This document shows positions 26,324 through 34,000 of a DNA stretch of 64,000 nt, one piece after another; the first letter of the stretch is position 1; the number at the start of each line of letters is the position of its first letter. The stretch comes from Nesterenkonia sedimenti (GTDB taxonomy: Bacteria; Actinomycetota; Actinomycetes; Actinomycetales; Micrococcaceae). The position numbers and the translations under genes were made by a program. A model generated the notes under the pieces. It was not told the origin of the DNA. It did not search any database and saw only the letters and a list, made by a program, of their open reading frames with translations. Location of the stretch: the NCBI RefSeq assembly GCF_012641515.1, contig NZ_JABAHY010000011.1, forward strand, positions 22,598 to 86,597, given 5' to 3'.

Positions 26324-27985
26324 TCAGGTCTCGGTGAGCTCAATGTCGGCGAACCGTTCGTTGAGCACCGGGGACATTGGGTAATCCCGCACTGAGGATC
26401 CCAGGGCCAGGGCTGAGATGGGGTACGCCAGCGGTACTGCCGGCAGCTGCTCCTGCAGCTCATCGGCGACCTGCTGGTAGTAGGTGGTGCGCTGCTCCTC
26501 GTCATCCTCGGCGCGAGCGGAGTCCAAGAGATCATTGACAGTCTCATTGGTGAAGTTGAACTCGCGGTTGGGCTGGCGGAAAAGAGGTGCGAAGAAGGAA
26601 TGCGGGGAGCGGAACCCGCCATTGCGGCCCAGCAGGTGGAAGGCGCGGTCGGAATCATTGAGCATCTGATCCACATATCCCTCATCCCAGGGCACTGGCC
26701 GGGGCCGGATATTGAACCCGGCGGCAGTCAGATCCGCGGCCACGGAGGCGAAGACCGCCTCGGGGCGGGGCAGGTAACTGCGAGTGGTGGTGATCGGGTA
26801 GTAGAAGTCCAGGGGTTCGCCGTCGTAATCGGATTCCTCCAGTAGCTCCTGAGCCAACTGGGGGTTGTAACTGTGGCGCACGGCGTCGTCGGAATGCACT
26901 GCCAATGCTGCAGGGGTGAACTGGAATGCGGCACGGGAGCCGTCCAGGAACAGCTGGTTCACCAGCGACTGGCGGTCGATGGCGCGGGCAGCCGCCCGGC
27001 GGATGTCGAAGTCGGAGAGGATCGGGTGGGTCGTGTTGATCCCCATATAGATCACAGAGAAGGGATCACGCTGCAGGTAGAGCCGACCGGCCTGGACTAG
27101 GGAGCGGAGGTTATCGGCGGTGATGTAGTCATAGACATCCACCGCCCCGCGCTGCAGCTCGCGCAGCCGGTCGAAGGACTTCGGCAGCGGTTGCACCACA
27201 ACACGTTCGGGCCCGCTGTTACTGCCCCAGTAGCCGCCGAATGCCTCCAGAGCCACGGCGCCGTTCTCACGCTCGGCCAGCTCGTAGGGGCCAGTGCCGG
27301 CAGGTGCGCGGTCCACCCGGGTGGGGTCGATATCGGTGAGCAGCTCACCGGAGATGATCCCGAAGGCAGGCAGGGTCAGTGCCTGCAGGAGGTAGACCAC
27401 CGGTTCGGACAGGCGCAGCTCCACAGTGCGCTCATCAAGGGCTTCGACTGATTCCAGTACACAGTCGGCTGAGCCCATGAACCCGCCGAAGACCGAGGGG
27501 AAGGCCAGGGGAGTGGAACGGTGCATGGCATTGGTGCCGTAGAGGTAGTCCAACCGTCCCCAGCGCTGGAAGTTTTGCACCACGACTTCGGCATCGAGCT
27601 CGCTGCCGTCATGGAAGGTCACACCGCGGCGCAGGGCGAAGGTGTAGACCTGGCCATTGGAGCTGACCTCCCAGTCTGAGGCCAGCAGCGGGGAGACATT
27701 GCCGGTGTCCTTATCGATGCCGACCAGGGGCTCGAAGATCTGCCGACAGATGCGTTCGGTCTCAGTGTCGGTGGCCAGGCCCGGGTCGAGAGATGCCGGT
27801 GCTGAGGTAGAGGCGATGGTGATAGCGCCGGAGGCATCAGTGGATTCCTGGGCTGCGGCCTCGTCCTCGGTACTGCCTTCAGCGCCCTCCTGAGGTCCAG
27901 GGGTGGCGCCGGTGAAGAGATAGGCAGCTGCGGTAGTGGCTGCGGAGGAGGCGCCGAGGAAGCCCCGTCGGCTGAGGTGGGTCAC
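26324..27985 (-). CDS. ABC transporter substrate-binding protein, family 5 (peptide/nickel type)
   Basis: 553-residue solute-binding protein. The N-terminus MTHLSRRGFLGASSAATTAAAYLF is a twin-arginine (Tat) signal. The mature part has PASLDPGLATDTETERICRQIFEPLVG and FHDGSELDAEVVVQNFQRW, diagnostic of the DppA/OppA-like family. No permease or ATPase gene lies beside it, so it is an orphan here. The ligand is unknown. A TATACT -10 ends 8 nt before the GTG start, which suggests leaderless expression. Confidence 0.92.
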   Translation of the reverse strand: MTHLSRRGFLGASSAATTAAAYLFTGATPGPQEGAEGSTEDEAAAQESTDASGAITIASTSAPASLDPGLATDTETERICRQIFEPLVGIDKDTGNVSPLLASDWEVSSNGQVYTFALRRGVTFHDGSELDAEVVVQNFQRWGRLDYLYGTNAMHRSTPLAFPSVFGGFMGSADCVLESVEALDERTVELRLSEPVVYLLQALTLPAFGIISGELLTDIDPTRVDRAPAGTGPYELAERENGAVALEAFGGYWGSNSGPERVVVQPLPKSFDRLRELQRGAVDVYDYITADNLRSLVQAGRLYLQRDPFSVIYMGINTTHPILSDFDIRRAAARAIDRQSLVNQLFLDGSRAAFQFTPAALAVHSDDAVRHSYNPQLAQELLEESDYDGEPLDFYYPITTTRSYLPRPEAVFASVAADLTAAGFNIRPRPVPWDEGYVDQMLNDSDRAFHLLGRNGGFRSPHSFFAPLFRQPNREFNFTNETVNDLLDSARAEDDEEQRTTYYQQVADELQEQLPAVPLAYPISALALGSSVRDYPMSPVLNERFADIELTET

Positions 27986-27993
27986 GGCGATCC

Positions 27994-27999
27994 AGTATA
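27994..27999 (-). promoter_or_regulatory. -10 element for leaderless SBP gene
   Basis: TATACT on the minus strand ends 8 nt before the GTG at 27985. Confidence 0.5.
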
Positions 28000-28057
28000 A
28001 CTGTCGCCACCGGGGTCAGGTCCAAGTGAGACCGTGGTGTGTGCAACGATAAATCCC

Positions 28058-28279
28058 GTGGCAGCCCGCCGATGGATCACCAGTAATGCATTCGCCTGCT
28101 TCGCGGTGCTGCTGGCAGTGCTCAGCTGCTTCCTCGTCACCCCGGATGAGCACTACCTGGGTTATATCGACTACCGGACCATTGTGGCCCTGACCTGCAT
28201 GCTCACCGCTATCGCCGCATTGGAGAGGCTAGGGGCCTTCACAGTGGCCGCTGAGCACCGGCCGAATCCTCGGGGATGA
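28058..28279 (+). pseudogene. N-terminal stub of an SLC13/ArsB-NhaD-type permease
   Basis: A 73-codon frame starting with GTG (an earlier GTG at 28034 is possible) reads like the N-terminus of an SLC13-family anion transporter: a hydrophobic segment, then FLVTPDEHYLGYIDYRTIVA and a second helix ending LERLGAF. Full members have about 350-450 residues and a dozen helices. It stops after two helices. The sulfur operon begins 14 nt later, so the rest was probably lost when that operon arrived. Confidence 0.6.
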
Positions 28280-28293
28280 AAAACCTTTTTTGC

Positions 28294-28309
28294 ATACCCC
28301 GGGGGGTAT
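28294..28309. promoter_or_regulatory. CstR/CsoR-type operator 1
   Basis: Perfect 16-bp palindrome ATACCCC-GG-GGGGTAT, the GC-tract type recognised by CsoR-family repressors. It lies upstream of the sulfur operon, and a -10-like TATATG at 28307-28312 overlaps its right arm. Confidence 0.75.
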
Positions 28310-28326
28310 ATGGCAGGATGTTCTAC

Positions 28327-28342
28327 ATACCCTACGGGGTAT
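28327..28342. promoter_or_regulatory. CstR/CsoR-type operator 2
   Basis: ATACCCT-AC-GGGGTAT, the same palindrome with one arm mismatch, 33 bp (about three helical turns) from site 1. A -10-like TATATA at 28340-28345 overlaps it, so a bound repressor would cover the promoter. Confidence 0.72.
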
Positions 28343-28355
28343 ATAGGAGCTAATC

Positions 28356-29753
28356 ATGGGAGGCGCAATGCTACTGGAACGCATCTATGACGAAGACCTG
28401 GCACAGGCCAGCTACTTGATCGGCTGTCAGGCTGAGAATGAGGCGGTGGTGGTCGACCCACGCCGTGACATCGCCGAGTACCTGGATCTTGCTCGGCGCC
28501 ACGAGATGAAGATCGTGGGCGTCACCGAGACCCATATCCATGCCGACTATCTCTCGGGAAGTCGAGAGCTGGCTTCGGCGACGGGTGCTGAGCTCTATGT
28601 CTCCGGTGAGGGGGACGATGATTGGCAATACGGATTCGACGCCCATCGCCTTTATGACGGTGATGCGATCACTATCGGAAACATCACGATCAGGGCTCGG
28701 CATACCCCTGGCCATACTCCGGAACACCTGGTCTTCGAGATCACTGATGGTGCGTTCAGTGATCAGCCGGGTTACGTCCTCTCGGGCGACTTCGTGTTCG
28801 CCGGGGAACTCGGGCGGCCGGATCTGCTGGATGAGGCTGCCGGCGGTGTCGATACTCGATATGCGGGAGCGAAGCAGCTCTTCAACAGCCTGAAGAACGT
28901 TTTTGCTGGGATGGAAGACCACGTATTGGTCTACCCCGGTCATGGTGCCGGTAGCGCCTGCGGAAAATCGCTGGGTGCCCTGCCGGCCACGACAGTGGGC
29001 TATGAACGGGCCAATGCCTGGTGGTCACCTTATCTTGACAACGATGACGAGGCTGGATTCGTCCAGCAGCTGCTGGAAGGCCAACCGGATGCCCACGCCT
29101 ATTTCGGGCGGATGAAGCGGCAGAACAAGACAGGCCCGGCGATTCTGGGCCAGCTATCAGACCTCGAGGAACTTCCGACCCATCAGGTGGCGGCCGGAGT
29201 CGAGACCGATGAGCTCATCGTGGTCGACACCCGCCCCCACCAGCAGGTGCATACCGGCACCGCGCTCGGGGCTCTGAATATCCCCAGTGATAAGCCTGCC
29301 AGCTTCGGCGCATGGGCCTATGACCCAGAGCGGGAGAGCCGCCCCTTGGTGCTGCTGGCCGCCGACCAGGATGAGGCGCACCGACTGCGGGCCCACCTGA
29401 TCCGAGTCGGGATTGATCACCATGCCGGTTACATCAGCAGTCTCGAAGGCCTTCCGAGGCTCACCCCGGCAACCGTCCCCCCGGAGGAGCTCGCCGCAGT
29501 CGAGGCGGATGTGCTGCTCGATGTTCGCAGTGCCGCCGAATACGCAAGCGGCCATATCCCCAAGGCGCAGAACCTCAGCGCCGGCAAGGTGCTCTGGCAC
29601 CTGGACGAGCTGCCGAAGGACGCCACGATCATCTCTTACTGCCAATCCGGGAGGCGCAACTCCGTCGCAGCCAGCGCCCTTCGTCGAGAGGGCTACCGGG
29701 TCCTCGAGTTGGAAGGCAGCTACAACGCTTGGCTTGAGCACACGGACCGCTGA
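28356..29753 (+). CDS. Persulfide dioxygenase-rhodanese fusion (CstB-like)
   Basis: 465-residue protein: an MBL-fold persulfide dioxygenase domain (residues 1 to about 250) followed by two rhodanese domains. The dioxygenase motif is THIHADYLSG (about 58-67), with HTPGHTPEHLVF and SGDFVF further on. The first rhodanese (about 280-355) lacks the catalytic Cys. The second (about 380-465) has Cys in SYCQSGRRNS (about 429). In S. aureus the similar CstB oxidises and transfers persulfide sulfur. An alternative start is the ATG at 28368 (MLLERIYDED). It is first in an operon controlled by the two operators just upstream. Confidence 0.9.
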   Translation: MGGAMLLERIYDEDLAQASYLIGCQAENEAVVVDPRRDIAEYLDLARRHEMKIVGVTETHIHADYLSGSRELASATGAELYVSGEGDDDWQYGFDAHRLYDGDAITIGNITIRARHTPGHTPEHLVFEITDGAFSDQPGYVLSGDFVFAGELGRPDLLDEAAGGVDTRYAGAKQLFNSLKNVFAGMEDHVLVYPGHGAGSACGKSLGALPATTVGYERANAWWSPYLDNDDEAGFVQQLLEGQPDAHAYFGRMKRQNKTGPAILGQLSDLEELPTHQVAAGVETDELIVVDTRPHQQVHTGTALGALNIPSDKPASFGAWAYDPERESRPLVLLAADQDEAHRLRAHLIRVGIDHHAGYISSLEGLPRLTPATVPPEELAAVEADVLLDVRSAAEYASGHIPKAQNLSAGKVLWHLDELPKDATIISYCQSGRRNSVAASALRREGYRVLELEGSYNAWLEHTDR

Positions 29754-29782
29754 TCTCCTACTCCACTGACGAAAGGCTGACT

Positions 29783-30364
29783 ATGACTGTCACATATTGT
29801 GCTCCTGAGGATCTGCTTCAGGGCGACCCTTCTGCACCTCAAGTGCTCATCGATGTCCGCACACCAGCGGAATTCGAAGCTGCTCATATCAAGGGCTCAC
29901 GAAACCTGCCGCTGAATCTGCTCCAGAAGAACCCCTCCGCTGTGGCCTCCTCGCTGCCAGAGGAGGTCATGCTGCTCTGCCAATCTGGTGCGCGCAGCCA
30001 GCAGGCCGCACAGGCCCTGTCCCAAGCGGGGACTGACCGCCTCCACATGCTCAACGGCGGCATCAACGCCTATGTGCAGGCAGGCGGAGAGCTGATGCGG
30101 GGAACCCAACGATGGGAGATGGAACGACAAGTCCGCATGGGAGCCGGGGTCCTGGTGGCTACGGGCATCCTCGCCAGCCACTTCGTCAGCCCGAAGTTGA
30201 AGTGGCTCTCCTTCGGCGTCGGCTCTGGGCTGATCTTCGCCGCAGCGACCAACACCTGCGGCATGTCCTACGCGCTGAGCCGGATGCCCTGGAACAGAAC
30301 CGCAGCAGACCCCACCCTGGAGTCCGCGCTTCGGGATATTCCTGACATCACCGGCACACTGTGA
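29783..30364 (+). CDS. Rhodanese-domain membrane protein (YgaP-like)
   Basis: 193-residue protein with an N-terminal rhodanese domain (about 1-105) and a membrane-anchoring DUF2892-type tail. The active-site Cys is in LLCQSGARSQQAAQAL (about residue 64). The C-terminal part has two hydrophobic segments (about 118-150). It probably carries or transfers persulfide sulfur at the membrane. It lies 29 nt after the dioxygenase gene and 7 nt before the TauE/SafE exporter, both sulfur functions. Confidence 0.88.
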   Translation: MTVTYCAPEDLLQGDPSAPQVLIDVRTPAEFEAAHIKGSRNLPLNLLQKNPSAVASSLPEEVMLLCQSGARSQQAAQALSQAGTDRLHMLNGGINAYVQAGGELMRGTQRWEMERQVRMGAGVLVATGILASHFVSPKLKWLSFGVGSGLIFAAATNTCGMSYALSRMPWNRTAADPTLESALRDIPDITGTL

Positions 30365-30371
30365 GACCTCC

Positions 30372-31136
30372 ATGGAGCCTGTGACTGTAGTTATCGTCGG
30401 CCTAGCAGTGCTCATCGGTGTCTCATTGGGCCTGCTGGGTGGCGGCGGCTCCATCCTGGCGGTCCCGCTGTTGACTTATGTGGCCGGGATGGAGCCGCGG
30501 GAAGCAGTCGCGGGCTCACTGTTCGTAGTCGCTGTCACCTCAGCAGTGAGTCTGATCAGCCATGCACGCCGCGGCAACGTCCGGTGGAGGATCGGCGCGC
30601 TGTTCGGAACCGCCAGCATGTTCGGCGCCTTCGCCGGAGGACTGATCGGCAGCCGGATCCCTGGAACGGTGCTGATGATCGCCTTCGCGCTCATGATGCT
30701 TGTCACCGCAGCGGCCATGCTGCGCCGCCGGAAGGCCGTCCCTACATCCTCTCCGGGTGGGGAGCACTCCTCCCTGCGCAGGTGGCGCATCCTGGCCGAC
30801 GGGCTGATCGTCGGCCTGGTGACGGGCATGGTGGGTGCAGGCGGCGGTTTCCTTGTAGTTCCCGCCTTGGCCTTGCTCGCCGGCCTGCCCATGTCCGCAG
30901 CAGTGGGCACCTCCCTGGTGGTGATCACCATGAAGTCAGTGGCCGGCCTAGGGGGCTACCTGACTGCCGTCACCCTGGATTGGCCGCTCATCCTACTGGT
31001 CACTGGCGCAGCAGTCATCGGAGCACTGCTGGGATCACGGTTCACCAACCACATTCCGGAGACTGCTTTGCGCAAAGCCTTCGGGGTCTTTGTCCTGATC
31101 ATGGGCGGGCTTGTACTCACCCTGGAACTCACCTAA
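30372..31136 (+). CDS. TauE/SafE family sulfite/thiosulfate exporter-like membrane protein
   Basis: 254-residue polytopic membrane protein with about eight segments. The repeated family motif is visible twice: LLGGGGSILAVPLLTYVAG near the start and MVGAGGGFLVVPALALLAG in the second half. Members move sulfite or other organosulfur anions. In this operon it would export the sulfite or thiosulfate made by the persulfide dioxygenase-rhodanese enzyme; this is inference from context. Confidence 0.92.
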   Translation: MEPVTVVIVGLAVLIGVSLGLLGGGGSILAVPLLTYVAGMEPREAVAGSLFVVAVTSAVSLISHARRGNVRWRIGALFGTASMFGAFAGGLIGSRIPGTVLMIAFALMMLVTAAAMLRRRKAVPTSSPGGEHSSLRRWRILADGLIVGLVTGMVGAGGGFLVVPALALLAGLPMSAAVGTSLVVITMKSVAGLGGYLTAVTLDWPLILLVTGAAVIGALLGSRFTNHIPETALRKAFGVFVLIMGGLVLTLELT

Positions 31137-31153
31137 ACAGAAGGAACTTCATC

Positions 31154-31513
31154 ATGACGGCTGTCCATGCCCTGAACCAGCACACCTTCGCCAGCAGCAT
31201 CCACCAGGACGGCGTCGTCCTGGTGGACTTTTGGGCCGAGTGGTGCCGCCCGTGCCGCGCCTTCGCCCCGGTCTTCGAAGGTGCCGCTGCCGAACATCCT
31301 GAGATCATGTTCGCCTCGGTGGACACCGAGGCCGAACCTGCCCTGGCCTCAGCTGCGAAGATCACCTCAGTACCTACACTGATGGCGTTCCGCGACGGCG
31401 TGTTGGTGTACTCACGGCCCGGCGCTCTGGCCCCGGCTGGTCTCCACGAACTTATCGAGTCCATCAAAGCCCTCGATATGAACGAAGTCCGGACCCAGCT
31501 CGCTTCCGGCTGA
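31154..31513 (+). CDS. Thioredoxin
   Basis: 119-residue thioredoxin-fold protein from the ATG at 31154. The active site is WAEWCRPCRAF, that is WCRPC instead of the common WCGPC, with Cys at about 33 and 36. The cis-Pro loop is TSVPTLMAF. It lies 17 nt after the exporter gene, with an AAGGA ribosome-binding site, and probably reduces persulfides or recycles the rhodaneses of this operon. The Arg in the active site may tune the redox potential. Confidence 0.92.
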   Translation: MTAVHALNQHTFASSIHQDGVVLVDFWAEWCRPCRAFAPVFEGAAAEHPEIMFASVDTEAEPALASAAKITSVPTLMAFRDGVLVYSRPGALAPAGLHELIESIKALDMNEVRTQLASG

Positions 31514-31588
31514 CCCCGCCCTGCAGAATCATGGGACTATCATTCGTCGTATCCTCATTCTCTGATCCAAGGCACCGGAAGGACCCAC

Positions 31589-31867
31589 ATGCGTAACGCA
31601 GACGCGGAGACTCAGCGCAAGATCCTTAACAGGCTCAAACGTGCCCGAGGTCAGCTGGACTCGGTCATCAATTCGGTGGAGAACAACGGCTCATGCCGCG
31701 AGGTCGTCACCCAGTTGGCCGCGGTCTCCACAGCTCTTGATCGTGCTGGCTTCATGATCATCTCCGGCGCCATGCAGTACTGCATCACAGACCCAAAATC
31801 GGCAGCCGAAGACGAAGACGGCCTCACCGTGGAGGAACTCGAGAAACTCTTCCTCACCCTCTCATGA
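31589..31867 (+). CDS. CstR-like persulfide-sensing repressor (CsoR/DUF156 family)
   Basis: 92-residue all-helical CsoR-family repressor. Copper sensors of this family have a Cys-His-Cys site. Here Cys36 and Cys65 are kept, but the usual His position (61) is Ala, so copper sensing is unlikely. Two Cys without His is the CstR pattern, which reacts with per- and polysulfides. It closes the sulfur operon after a 75-nt gap, and the two GGGGTAT palindromes before the operon are its likely operators, giving negative feedback. Confidence 0.9.
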   Translation: MRNADAETQRKILNRLKRARGQLDSVINSVENNGSCREVVTQLAAVSTALDRAGFMIISGAMQYCITDPKSAAEDEDGLTVEELEKLFLTLS

Positions 31868-31901
31868 CACAAACCGGTCCAAGCCTTGAAGGGAACGCAT
31901 T

Positions 31902-32192
31902 TCATTGAAACCGCTCAATGATAGTGCTGATAGCAGCTGAGAGTCCTGAGGCAGGGTCCCACACCGCTTCGTAGAAGATTTCTACGTCCAATCCGGCGTC
32001 GGTCACGCGGCGCGGCGTTGCATTGCTGACACGGGATGCGGGCAGCAAGGCGGCCCCGAGTCCGAGCGTGGACCATTCTTCCAGCAATTGATAGCTCATG
32101 GCCTGTCCGGGATACATTCGCATCGGTAGGCCGCGGCTTGCGAAGAGGTCTTTGGTGAAGGTGGTCAGTCCGCAAGCGTCGGATACAAGGAT
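31902..32192 (-). pseudogene. LysR-family regulator, C-terminal fragment cut by IS3 element
   Basis: The minus-strand frame reads as the last 95 or so residues of a LysR substrate-binding domain: ILVSDACGLTTFTKDL then LGLGAALLPASRVSN. The N-terminal half, including the HTH, is missing. The break falls at the left end of the IS3-type element at about 32193. The frame runs on into the element by chance. The regulated target of this lost gene is unknown. Confidence 0.72.
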
Positions 32193-32572
32193 TGAACCGT
32201 ACTGGGTGTTGTTCCGTCCTACCCGTTCAAGGAGGATTGAACTATGACCACCCACCAGAAGCCTTACCCTGCTGAGTTCCGGGACCGGGCGCTGCGGATG
32301 ATGGAAGACCACCGCCGCATCGAGAATTCATCAATTTGGGGTGCTGCCCAGGCGGTCGGTGAGAAGCTTGGCGTCTCTGCCCACACGCTGAATAACTGGT
32401 TCAAACAAGCCCGTCGTGATGCCGGTGAGGCAGCTGGGATGAGCACCGATGAGATCGAGGAGCTGCGCCGGTTGCGCAGAGAAAACAAGGAACTCAAGCG
32501 TGCTAACGAGATTCTGAAGTCTGCTTCAGCGTTTTTCGCCAAGGAGCTCGACCGTCCCACGACGAGATGATC
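32193..32572 (+). mobile_element. Remnant of an IS3-family insertion sequence
   Basis: The element starts with TGAACC at the end of the LysR fragment and carries an intact orfA. orfB is gone after about six codons (SHDEMI), where sequence switches to a serine-recombinase tail. The right inverted repeat is absent, so the element cannot move on its own. Confidence 0.7.
32244..32570 (+). CDS. IS3-family transposase OrfA
   Basis: 108-residue DNA-binding subunit of an IS3-type transposase. It has an N-terminal helix-turn-helix (about residues 10-60; YPAEFRDRALRMMEDH and HTLNNWFKQARRDAG) and a leucine-zipper-like coil (IEELRRLRRENKELKRANEI) ending in LKSASAFFAKEL. The usual partner OrfB is missing, so this is a non-functional leftover, although the orfA frame itself is unbroken. 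An AAGGAGG ribosome-binding site precedes its ATG. Confidence 0.92.
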   Translation: MTTHQKPYPAEFRDRALRMMEDHRRIENSSIWGAAQAVGEKLGVSAHTLNNWFKQARRDAGEAAGMSTDEIEELRRLRRENKELKRANEILKSASAFFAKELDRPTTR

Positions 32573-32845
32573 CAAACACTTCATCCGCGTAACCATGGAA
32601 TTCCTCCGCGACATCCAGGACCTCTACATGCACGCCCAAGACGAAGTCCGACGCCGCCTCAACCAAGCCATCTTCACCCGCATCTTCATCCGAGAAGACG
32701 AAGTAGTCGACGTCGAGATCGCCGAGCCGTTCAAGGACCTACTCGCTGCTCAGAGCGCCTACAACAGCTGGCGCGGCACTCAGGCCAAGACCCAACACCA
32801 AGACAACCGGCCACAGCCGAAGATCTACCTCCAGCACGAAACAGA
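32573..32845 (+). pseudogene. C-terminal fragment of a serine recombinase
   Basis: The plus-strand frame (an ATG at 32595) contains FLRDIQDLYMHAQDEVRRRLNQAIFTRIFI and VEIAEPFKDLLAAQ, the C-terminal pattern of large serine recombinases (resolvase/integrase type). The catalytic N-terminus and most of the recombinase domain are absent. It abuts the truncated IS3 orfA and lies about 110 nt from tRNA-Leu, the kind of place where an integrated element ends. The frame runs on past a hairpin without a stop. Confidence 0.62.
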
Positions 32846-32848
32846 AAA

Positions 32849-32874
32849 GGGAGCCTCCAACCGGGCAGGCTCCC
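32849..32874 (+). terminator. Hairpin after serine recombinase fragment
   Basis: Perfect 8-bp stem GGGAGCCT / AGGCTCCC with a 10-nt loop, followed by TCTTCGTTC. It is terminator-like and would have ended the recombinase transcript. Confidence 0.5.
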
Positions 32875-32952
32875 TCTTCGTTCAACTGCTCTCAGCCAAC
32901 TCGCCTGCTAATGCAGACCTATTGGTTCGTGTTAGTTCGAACACGTACCATC

Positions 32953-33036
<84 letters not shown>

Positions 33037-33081
33037 GAACTGGCCCTCTGCGGGGCCTCGCCCCGGCAGTGCCAGCGCACT

Positions 33082-33087
33082 ATTCTA
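33082..33087 (-). promoter_or_regulatory. -10 element for tRNA-Leu
   Basis: Minus-strand TAGAAT about 45 nt before the tRNA 5' end. No clear -35. Confidence 0.4.
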
Positions 33088-33235
33088 CAGCGCTCACCAG
33101 GTGCCCGTGATTCCGAGGTCTCCAGGCACTAGAAAATTCGATGCAACTTATCGGGCCCGGGCTGCGACTCATGGCTGTCCACACGATGTGGCCACACAGG
33201 CGGCATCGGCATCGAGTTATGAATCGGAGACCGTG

Positions 33236-33415
33236 ATGAGCGCAATCACCACACGCCCCGCCCCGAAACTGATGGCCGCCCTGTCCATTGTCGGACTGGT
33301 GGCACTGACTGCCTGCGACGACTCACCGGAGACCCCAGGCGAACACCTCGATGAGGTCCTGGAGAACTCCGATGAGGCCGTCGACGCCATTATTGACGAC
33401 ATCAACAACGGCTAA
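33236..33415 (+). CDS. Small lipoprotein, unknown function
   Basis: 59-residue protein from the ATG at 33236 (a GTG directly upstream is an alternative). A hydrophobic signal segment ends in the lipobox LTAC, and the remainder is acidic (ENSDEAVDAIIDDINNG). No family recognised. It faces the convergent bcp gene. Confidence 0.6.
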   Translation: MSAITTRPAPKLMAALSIVGLVALTACDDSPETPGEHLDEVLENSDEAVDAIIDDINNG

Positions 33416-33443
33416 GCCCTGGTCCGAGCTGCGGGAGAGGGGG

Positions 33444-33914
33444 TTATGCGCCCAGCTTGTCCCGCAGCCGGGCCACATGCCCGGTGGCCTTCACGTTGTA
33501 CTGGGCCAGCTCCACAGTGCCGTCCTCGCCGACCACAACGGTGGAGCGAATCAGCCCCTCGTAGACCTTGCCGTAGTTCTTCTTCTCGCCCCAGGCGCCG
33601 TAGCTCTCAGCCACTGCATGATCCTCATCCGAGAGCAGCGGGAAAGTCAGGCCCTGATTATCGGTGAACTTCTCCAGGGCCGAGACCGGATCAGGGGAGA
33701 TGCCCAGAACCTGGTAGCCGGCAGCCTGCAGCGAATCCAGCGAATCGCGGAAATCGCAGGCCTGAGTGGTGCAGCCGGGAGTTGAGGCCTTGGGGTAGAA
33801 GTAGACGATCACCTTGGACTTGCCCCGGAAATCAGCCAGCGAGACAGTGCTGCCGTCATGAGCGGTGAGGGTGAAATCGGGGGCTGTCTGACCTGGTTCC
33901 AGACGGTTGGTCAT
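33444..33914 (-). CDS. bcp: Thioredoxin-dependent thiol peroxidase (Bcp type)
   Basis: 156-residue peroxiredoxin that reduces hydroperoxides using thioredoxin. The start at 33914 (MTNRLEPGQTAPDFTL) is chosen over 33962, which would add 16 non-family residues. Peroxidatic and resolving cysteines are both seen in STPGCTTQACDFRDS, five residues apart. The C-terminal VVVGEDGTVELAQY strand is intact. It is convergent with the small lipoprotein gene. Confidence 0.95.
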   Translation of the reverse strand: MTNRLEPGQTAPDFTLTAHDGSTVSLADFRGKSKVIVYFYPKASTPGCTTQACDFRDSLDSLQAAGYQVLGISPDPVSALEKFTDNQGLTFPLLSDEDHAVAESYGAWGEKKNYGKVYEGLIRSTVVVGEDGTVELAQYNVKATGHVARLRDKLGA

Positions 33915-33988
33915 AGTGAAGACTCCTGAAGTATCGCGAGAGTAAATTCGGTACCCCGCCACTTTATCTGCGCGTGATCTATGACCCC

Positions 33989-33994
33989 TAGACT
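33989..33994 (+). promoter_or_regulatory. -10 element for leaderless hypothetical gene
   Basis: TAGACT ends 6 nt before the GTG at 34001 and directly abuts an earlier in-frame GTG at 33995. Confidence 0.4.
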
Positions 33995-34000
33995 GTGACC

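Noticed and set aside
28034..28279. Intact small membrane protein
   Set aside because: The sequence matches the start of a much larger SLC13-type transporter and ends abruptly at the sulfur operon, so it is treated as a stub.
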